In this document: piece after piece, positions 57,538 through 64,000 of the stretch | How positions within the stretch are numbered: the stretch's first letter is position 1 | Layout of the letters: each line of letters begins with the position of its first letter | From: Haloechinothrix aidingensis | GTDB lineage: Bacteria > Actinomycetota > Actinomycetes > Mycobacteriales > Pseudonocardiaceae | NCBI RefSeq assembly: GCF_013450155.1 | Contig: NZ_JACCKD010000007.1 | Location: forward strand, 62,001 to 126,000 | Length of the DNA: 64,000 nucleotides | Reading direction: 5' to 3' | Notes under the pieces: model-generated | The model's input: the letters and a program-made list of their open reading frames with translations, nothing else | Databases searched by the model: none | Told to the model about the DNA's origin: nothing | Made by a program: the position numbers and the translations under genes

Positions 57538-58443
57538 CTACCGGGCACGGCGGCTCTCGCCGTCGAACCATCCGGCGATCGCGTCGGCGAACGGCCCGGG
57601 TGCGTCCGACTGCACGTAGTGACCGGCACCGGGAATCGTGACCGTGGTGTGGTTCGGCAACCGTCGTTCCCACCGCTCGCGTTCCGCGGCTCGGAACGCG
57701 ATGTCGCGCTCGGCCCACAGCACGAGCGACGGTAGATGCCGCAGCGCGGTCAGCTCGGAGTCGACCGCGCCGAGGAAGTCCCGCGCGGCGGTGATGGCAC
57801 GGGGGAATACGGCACTCGCGTGCCGGGCCGGGGGATCGGGCAACGCCGCCCGGTAGTGGGCCATCTCCGCGCCGGAGAGCTTCCGCAGCTTGTGCCCGGC
57901 AGGGAGCATGGCATTGACGAACAGGTTCAGGTGCCGGATGGCCAGGCGCCCCACAGGGCCGCCCATCACGCGCGAGAAGATCTCGAAGTGCGCGTCCCCG
58001 TTGACCGGCCATGCCCAGGTGTTCGCGACGACGAGCGCGGTGACGCGGTCCGGATGCGCGGCAGCGGCATGCACGCCGATCGGCCCTCCCCAGTCCTGCA
58101 TCACCAGCGTCACGTCCCGCAGATCCAGCCGCTCGATCAGCTCCGCGACCACGCGCGCGTGCTCTTCGGGGCGGTACCCGTACCCGCTTGCGGCCGTCGA
58201 GAGCCCGAAGCCGGGATAGTCACAAGCCACGCACCGGAACCGATCCGACAGCCTGCTGATCACCTCGCGGTAGACGAAGGACCATGTCGGGTTGCCGTGC
58301 AGCATGAGCAACGTCGGTCCCGCGCCCTCGTCGATGTAGTGCACGGTGTGGCCCTGCACGTCGACGAATCTGCTCGTGAAGGGGAACAGCTCGGCATCGA
58401 CCCACGGAGGGCGTCTGTCCGGACCAACGGGGTGGTCGTCCAT
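57538..58443 (-). CDS. Haloalkane dehalogenase-like alpha/beta hydrolase
   Basis: A 301-residue alpha/beta hydrolase. The oxyanion segment is MLHGNPTWSFVYREV (N51, W54). The nucleophile is an aspartate, D117 in VMQDWGGPIG, followed by W118. A catalytic histidine (H275) lies in GAGHYVQSDAP. An Asp nucleophile with an adjacent Trp is the mark of haloalkane dehalogenases and related epoxide hydrolases. Whether the second halide-stabilising residue is present needs modelling. The ATG at 58443 is used; the gene is divergent from the HxlR gene, 51 bp apart. A broken copy of its middle lies at 55777-56016. Confidence 0.87.
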   Translation of the reverse strand: MDDHPVGPDRRPPWVDAELFPFTSRFVDVQGHTVHYIDEGAGPTLLMLHGNPTWSFVYREVISRLSDRFRCVACDYPGFGLSTAASGYGYRPEEHARVVAELIERLDLRDVTLVMQDWGGPIGVHAAAAHPDRVTALVVANTWAWPVNGDAHFEIFSRVMGGPVGRLAIRHLNLFVNAMLPAGHKLRKLSGAEMAHYRAALPDPPARHASAVFPRAITAARDFLGAVDSELTALRHLPSLVLWAERDIAFRAAERERWERRLPNHTTVTIPGAGHYVQSDAPGPFADAIAGWFDGESRRAR

Positions 58444-58494
58444 AGCTTGATACAAGCAACTTCGGTTGAGAAAGTCAAGTGTAGTGTGATCCGG
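58444..58494. promoter_or_regulatory. Divergent promoter/operator, dehalogenase-like gene and HxlR
   Basis: A 51-bp AT-rich gap with CTTGATACAAG (an inverted repeat with a 3-bp centre) next to the hydrolase start, and TAGTGT at 58482-58487 lying 7 nt before the HxlR GTG. The small gap makes it likely that HxlR binding controls both genes. Confidence 0.6.
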
Positions 58495-59118
58495 GTGAGC
58501 ACGAAACGCTACGGCCAGTTCTGCGGCCTCGCCCGGGCGCTCGATCTCGTCGGTGACCGGTGGAGCCTGCTGATCGTGCGGGAGCTTCTCGTCGGACCCG
58601 CCCGGTACAGCGACCTGCGGGCCGGGTTGCCGGGAATCGCCACCAACCTGCTCGCGCGACGCCTGCGGGAGCTGGAAGGGCACGGGGTCCTCGAACGCAG
58701 GCTGTCCCCCGATGCCGTCGTCTACGCGCTCACCGACTTCGGCCACGGCCTCCGCGAACCCGTGGAGGCGCTGGTCCGCTGGAGCACACCGCTCATGGCC
58801 GCGGGGCGCGGCGACGACGCGTTCCACGCGTCCTGGCTCCTCGTCGCCCTGCGCGCACTACTGAGGCGCCCCGCCTCGGGCGGGCCCGCGTGCGTGGAGA
58901 TCGAGGTGGACGGGGAGGTCATCACCATCCACGCGGCCACGGACGAGCTGTCCGTGACCCTCGGGCCGTCGGCAGCGGCGCAGGCGCGCCTGGCGAGTGA
59001 CGCGGCGACGGTACTCGGGCTGGCGGCCGGGCACGTGCGCGTCGCCGACGCCATCCGCACCGCACGGCACTTCGAGGGGGCACCCGAGGCACTCGAAACG
59101 ATCTTCGGGCGAGCGTGA
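58495..59118 (+). CDS. HxlR family transcriptional regulator
   Basis: A 207-residue winged-helix regulator. The HxlR start KRYGQFCGLARALDLVGDRW is full, and LPGIATNLLARRLRELEGHGV is the recognition region. A C-terminal domain of about 90 residues (EIEVDGEVITIHAATDELSV) resembles the SCP2/sterol-carrier fold found in longer actinobacterial HxlR proteins and may bind a hydrophobic ligand. GTG 58495 (leaderless) or GTG 58486 are possible starts. It likely represses the divergent dehalogenase-like gene. Confidence 0.88.
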   Translation: MSTKRYGQFCGLARALDLVGDRWSLLIVRELLVGPARYSDLRAGLPGIATNLLARRLRELEGHGVLERRLSPDAVVYALTDFGHGLREPVEALVRWSTPLMAAGRGDDAFHASWLLVALRALLRRPASGGPACVEIEVDGEVITIHAATDELSVTLGPSAAAQARLASDAATVLGLAAGHVRVADAIRTARHFEGAPEALETIFGRA

Positions 59119-59158
59119 CCGGCGGGGCGTACCTACGGGCGCGGAAGCCCACCACGGC

Positions 59159-59234
59159 GTACCCACACGCCCAACCCGGGCTGCTCGCACGCCCAACACG
59201 GCATGCACGCGCCAGACACGGCTGGCATGCCCAA

Positions 59235-59237
<3 letters not shown>
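59159..59237. repeat. Short imperfect direct repeats between HxlR and lpdA
   Basis: Four near-copies of CACGCCCAACACGG occur at 59166, 59188, 59206 (one-base changes plus an insertion) and 59226 (truncated), 18-22 nt apart. They fill the gap between the convergent genes. Not palindromic, so not a classical terminator. Confidence 0.55.
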
Positions 59238-60635
<1,398 letters not shown>

Positions 60636-60698
60636 GACTACCGAGCATATGGGACAGCCTCCCGGCGGGTACGCGGCCAGTGGCGCCGCACACCCTCG

Positions 60699-61460
60699 CT
60701 ACACGCGCAGCCGCTGGGCCTGGTCGAACAGGCGTCGCTGCCCGAGGTGCACGGCCACCGCGGCGGCCAGCGCGGCCGCGCCGAGGATCATGTACATGAC
60801 CACGATCTGATAGCGGATCGCGGTCAGCGGGTCCACGCCGGCCAGGATCAACCCGGTCATCGCGCCCGGCAGGCTGATCAATCCCACCACCTTGGTCGCG
60901 TCGATCGCGGGGAGCAACGCCGCGCGGGCGGACGAGCGGCGATGCGGGCCGAACGCCTCCGCCGAGTCCATCCCCAACGACAGCCGCGCCTCGATCGCCG
61001 CGCGGGAGGAATCGACGTGCTCGGCCAGCCGCAGCAACACGAGCCCGACCGCCTGCATCGAGTTCGCCACGATCATCCCGCCGATCGGCACGATCACCGA
61101 CGGCCTGCTGGGGAACACGTCCAGCAGCAACAGCAGCGCCAGCGCCACACCCGCGCCCGAGGCCACCGAGACCGTCGCGATGATCCTCGCGCGCGGCACC
61201 CCCTTGCCGCGACGCCCGGCGACCTGCCCGGCGATGAACACCATGAGCACGACCCAGCCGAGCGCACCGAGCGCACCGCCATGCTCGAAGATCACGACGA
61301 GGACCATGCCCACCGCGATGAGCTGCACGAAGGCGCGCAGCGCGGCGAGGAGAACGTCCTTGCTCAGGCCGAGTCGCTGGTGCGCTGCCACGAGCACCGC
61401 GACAGCCACCAGGAGCACCGAGGTGCCCACCTCGACCCAGCCCAACTCCGCCCCGTTCAC
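60699..61460 (-). CDS. FetB-type metal exporter permease (UPF0014)
   Basis: A 253-residue membrane protein of the FetB/UPF0014 family with about seven helices. It starts VGTSVLLVAVAVLVAAHQRLGL and has the family core RAFVQLIAVGMVLVVIFE, PIGGMIVANSMQAVGL and GLISLPGAMTGLILAG. With FetA, such proteins export iron and help in peroxide stress in E. coli. It overlaps the ATPase gene by 4 bp, downstream of it on the minus strand. Metal specificity here is inferred. Confidence 0.9.
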   Translation of the reverse strand: MNGAELGWVEVGTSVLLVAVAVLVAAHQRLGLSKDVLLAALRAFVQLIAVGMVLVVIFEHGGALGALGWVVLMVFIAGQVAGRRGKGVPRARIIATVSVASGAGVALALLLLLDVFPSRPSVIVPIGGMIVANSMQAVGLVLLRLAEHVDSSRAAIEARLSLGMDSAEAFGPHRRSSARAALLPAIDATKVVGLISLPGAMTGLILAGVDPLTAIRYQIVVMYMILGAAALAAAVAVHLGQRRLFDQAQRLRV

Positions 61461-62137
61461 GCTGTCTCCTCCAGGTACGTCAACTCGCCCGGTGGGCCGT
61501 CGGCGGCGACCCTGCCTGCCACGAGCACCGCCGCGTGGTCGGCGAGCCGACGCACCTGCTCGGTGGCGTGGCTGACGAGCAGGACGGTGACGCCGCTACG
61601 CACGAGAGACAGCACGGCGTTCTCGATCGCCGTCGCGCTCTCGGAGTCCAGCGCCGCCGTGGGTTCGTCCAGCAACAGCACATCGGGCTCCAGTGCGAGC
61701 GACCTCGCCAACGCCAGGCGCTGCGCCTCCCCGCCGGACAGGGCCGCCGTCTCCCGGCCGGCCAGGCCGGCGTCCAGACCGACCCGGGTCAGCAGCTCCG
61801 CGATCCGCTCCTCGCCGAGCCCACCGGCCCCGACCGTTACCTCCTCGGCGACGGTGCCCGCGAGCAACGCCGGGTTCTGTGCCACCAGCTGCACCCGCCT
61901 GCGCAGCTCCAGGACGTCCCACTCGGCCACCGGCACGCCGCGGTAATACACCGCGCCCGTGTCCGGCTCCGCCAGCCGGGTCAGCACACGCAGCAGGGTG
62001 GACTTACCCGAGCCGCTCCGCCCCACCAGCGCGGTGCAACGGCCAAGGGGCACGCGGAGTGCGACCCGGTCGAGCACGGTCGTATCTCCCCTCCGGAGCA
62101 CGACGTCGTCGACCACGAATGCGTGTTCCTCGGCCAC
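61457..62137 (-). CDS. FetA-type ABC ATPase
   Basis: A 226-residue small ABC ATPase. Walker A GRSGSGKST, Q-loop VAQNPALLAG, signature LSGGEAQRLALARSLA, Walker B LLLDEPTAALD and H-loop VSHATEQV are seen. Length matches FetA. GTG at 62137 is chosen, with GGGGAGTG upstream; the longer frame lies in the riboswitch region's complement. It partners the FetB-like permease through a 4-bp overlap and diverges from the cobalamin uptake operon. Confidence 0.9.
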   Translation of the reverse strand: MAEEHAFVVDDVVLRRGDTTVLDRVALRVPLGRCTALVGRSGSGKSTLLRVLTRLAEPDTGAVYYRGVPVAEWDVLELRRRVQLVAQNPALLAGTVAEEVTVGAGGLGEERIAELLTRVGLDAGLAGRETAALSGGEAQRLALARSLALEPDVLLLDEPTAALDSESATAIENAVLSLVRSGVTVLLVSHATEQVRRLADHAAVLVAGRVAADGPPGELTYLEETA

Positions 62138-62309
62138 ACCACTCCCCACCCTGGGTTCGGCTCGTGAGCCGGGCGCCCCCGTGACACCCGGTGCCGCCCG
62201 GACTCGCGCAGCGTAGTACCCCGCCGCGACACCGGCATGGACAGCACCGTACTGCTGTCCGCAGCGCGTGGCATCGGGCACAGCGGGTACTCGCGAGACC
62301 CGGCTGGCC

Positions 62310-62505
62310 ACTAGGATCCCTCCACGAGCCAGTCGCCCCCGCTACCGGGGCAGGGAATCCGGTCGAAGTCCGGAGCTGACGCGCAGCGGTAGGGGTAACG
62401 GGCGAGGAGGTCGGCACGTCCGACCCGCACCACTGGGCACAACGTGCCCGGGAAGGTTCCTCGCCCGGATGAGCCCGAGCCCGAAGACCTGCTGGCTCCC
62501 GGGGC
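62310..62505 (+). promoter_or_regulatory. Cobalamin riboswitch
   Basis: The B12 element consensus is seen: GAGCCAG (62326-62332) pairs with CTGGCTC (62492-62498), GGGAATCCGGTCGAAGTCC and GCTGACGCGCAGCGGTA form the core, and GCCCGAAGACCTGCTGGC closes it. Adenosylcobalamin binding represses downstream genes, usually by hiding the ribosome site. A GGGCCC...GGGCCC hairpin (62539-62557) next to the ribosome site at 62561-62567 would be the expression platform. Confidence 0.94.
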
Positions 62506-62571
62506 GGACCATGCCCGCGCCCCGGACCGCCACCGACCGGGCCCCGCGTACGGGCCCTGAGCGAGGACACC

Positions 62572-63630
62572 ATGTCACCCATTCCTGCCCGCGCAGGCAC
62601 GCGCGTGCCTGGCACCCACCGTACGGCGGCTCCGATCGCCGCCCTGCTCACCGCGGCCCTGACGCTTGCGGGCTGCTCCGGCCAGACCGCGTCGGACGGC
62701 ACAGCCGACCCGGGTAACGGCGCCGACCCGGTCACGCTGAGCAACTGTGACCGGCAGGTCACCGTGGACGAGCCTCCCGAGCGCGCCGTCAGCCTCAACC
62801 AGGGAACCACCGAGCTCATGCTCGCCCTCGGTCTGGAGGACCGCATGGTCGGCACGGCCACGTGGACCGACCCGATACGCGAGGACCTGGCCGAGGCCAA
62901 CGAGCAGGTCCCCCGGCTGGCCGACGACACCCCGTCGTTCGAGAGCGTCCTCGACACCGAACCCGACTTCGTGATCGGCGCCTACCAAGCGATGTTCACC
63001 GACGGGCGCGTCGCCCCGCGCGAGCGGTTCGAAGAGCTCGGCGTCCCCACGTACCTGTCCCCGTCGAGCTGCGAACCGGAGGCCGCCGAGCTGGACGAGC
63101 CCGTCGAGCTCGAGGACCTTTACGGCGAAATCGCCGACGTCGCCGAGATATTCGGCGTTCCCGAGCGCGGCGAGGACCTCATCGACGAGCTACGCCAGCG
63201 GGTCGACGATGCCGTCGACCGTGTCCGGCGCGCCGACGTGCCCGAGTCGACGTCGGTGATGTTCTGGTTCGCCCAGACCGACGCCCCGTACATGGCCGGT
63301 GCCACCGGCTCGCCTGCCGCGATGACCAGAGAACTCGGTGTCAGCAACTCCTACGGCGACGTCGACTCGATGTGGCCGCAGGTGAACTGGGAGGACGTTC
63401 TCGACCGCGACCCGGACCTGCTCGTACTCGGTGACCTGACCCGCGACGGGGAGGGCCAGACTCTCCAGTCGAAAACCGACTTCCTGGAGAACGACCCCGC
63501 CGTCTCCGAGCTGTCCGTCGTGGACGATCAGCGGTGGATGCCGATGACGGGCTCCGAGCTGAACATCACGATCCGCACCGTCGACGGGATCGAGTCACTG
63601 GCGGACACCCTCGTCGAGCTGCACGGCTGA
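62572..63630 (+). CDS. Cobalamin-type ABC solute-binding lipoprotein
   Basis: A 352-residue FecB/BtuF-like binding protein. The lipoprotein signal ends LAGC with Cys35. The mature part has PPERAVSLNQGTTELMLALGL and EPDFVIGAY, typical of the two-lobed cluster A-II metal-chelate binding proteins. The B12 riboswitch upstream and the FecCD/BtuC-like permease 16 bp downstream indicate uptake of cobalamin or a cobamide precursor. ATG at 62572 with GCGAGGA 5 nt upstream. Confidence 0.92.
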   Translation: MSPIPARAGTRVPGTHRTAAPIAALLTAALTLAGCSGQTASDGTADPGNGADPVTLSNCDRQVTVDEPPERAVSLNQGTTELMLALGLEDRMVGTATWTDPIREDLAEANEQVPRLADDTPSFESVLDTEPDFVIGAYQAMFTDGRVAPRERFEELGVPTYLSPSSCEPEAAELDEPVELEDLYGEIADVAEIFGVPERGEDLIDELRQRVDDAVDRVRRADVPESTSVMFWFAQTDAPYMAGATGSPAAMTRELGVSNSYGDVDSMWPQVNWEDVLDRDPDLLVLGDLTRDGEGQTLQSKTDFLENDPAVSELSVVDDQRWMPMTGSELNITIRTVDGIESLADTLVELHG

Positions 63631-63646
63631 GCCGGGGTAGCCGGCC

Positions 63647-64000
63647 ATGGGAAACGGCACAGCCGTACACACCCGCCGGGCGGCCGGGATCGTGGCCATC
63701 GGGATTCCCGCTCTCGTGCTGTCGATGATGGTGGTGGCCACGATCGGCCCGGCAGGGCTCACCGTCGCCGACGTCGCCGCGATCCTTGGCGAGCAGTTCG
63801 GGGTCGGAAGCGCCGACGTCTCGCGGATCGGCACGGGAATCGTCATGGACCTGCGGTTACCCCGCATCCTGCTGGCTGCCATCTGCGGGGCGGGGCTCGG
63901 CGTCTGCGGAGCGGTACTGCAGTCGTTGCTGCGCAACCCGCTGGCCGACCCGTTCCTGCTCGGTATCTCCGGAGGGGCGTCCACAGGCGCCGTGCTGGTG
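63647..64000 (+). CDS. BtuC/FecCD-type ABC permease, 3' end outside window
   Basis: The first 118 residues of a permease, running off the window. The start helix is AAGIVAIGIPALVLSMMVVA, followed by the family core LRLPRILLAAICGAGLGVCGAVLQSLLRNPLADPFLLGISGGAS (quoted in parts here: RLPRILLA, LRNPLADP, LGISGGAS). BtuC-type permeases transport cobalamin or siderophores. It follows the binding-protein gene by 16 bp in the cobalamin riboswitch-controlled operon; an ATPase gene is expected beyond the edge. Confidence 0.93.
   Translation, partial: MGNGTAVHTRRAAGIVAIGIPALVLSMMVVATIGPAGLTVADVAAILGEQFGVGSADVSRIGTGIVMDLRLPRILLAAICGAGLGVCGAVLQSLLRNPLADPFLLGISGGASTGAVLV

Overview
The window is high-GC (about 70%) actinobacterial chromosome. 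GTG and TTG starts are common, 4-bp start/stop overlaps are frequent, and several genes look leaderless, with a -10 box 6-8 nt before the start codon. Gene content (aspartokinase with an internal beta-subunit start, form II CO-dehydrogenase-type hydroxylase, GAF/ANTAR proteins, HTH_42 protein, DUF2797, HxlR) points to a mycelial actinomycete, most likely Pseudonocardiaceae. The family assignment is inference; no rRNA or tRNA gene was seen.

Layout. 1-8.3 kb: 3' part of a large STAND-type ATPase, an FMN reductase, then a minus-strand Tat-linked cluster (ThuA domain, GMC flavoprotein, gluconate-dehydrogenase subunit 3 type small subunit) that may be an exported sugar 3-dehydrogenase, and a second FMN reductase. 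8.5-15.3 kb: two hydrolases, a secreted acidic protein, DUF2797, RtcB, an MFS carrier. 15.4-21 kb: asd-ask operon, nitroreductase, small membrane protein, and leuA behind a leucine-rich leader peptide and attenuator. 21-30 kb: HTH_42 protein, LysR/EamA divergent pair, five-gene oligopeptide ABC operon. 30-34 kb: recR-ybaB-dnaX with the SRP RNA upstream. 34-37.6 kb: lipA, glyA and gcvT under a tandem glycine riboswitch. 38-44 kb: M14 carboxypeptidase, then coxS-coxL-coxM-coxG-like genes. 44-48 kb: membrane protein plus its decayed copy, an ABC-2 exporter, an unknown gene. 48-52 kb: the MoxR, VWA and XdhC maturation genes of the same hydroxylase type, followed by an ADP-ribosylglycohydrolase. 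52-59 kb: copZ-like chaperone under a CsoR-type palindrome, MDR oxidoreductase, two GAF/ANTAR proteins, small Cys-rich proteins, a broken copy of the nearby dehalogenase-like gene, a DUF4352-like protein, the intact dehalogenase-like gene and a divergent HxlR regulator. 59-64 kb: lpdA, a FetAB-type exporter, and a cobalamin riboswitch driving a B12-type ABC importer that runs off the window.

Non-coding structure is rich. Two families of long palindromic repeats (four and three copies) sit between genes, mostly touching stop codons. Several perfect hairpins separate convergent genes. Two riboswitches and an attenuator tie glycine, cobalamin and leucine levels to their genes. No CRISPR array, transposase or prophage was found.
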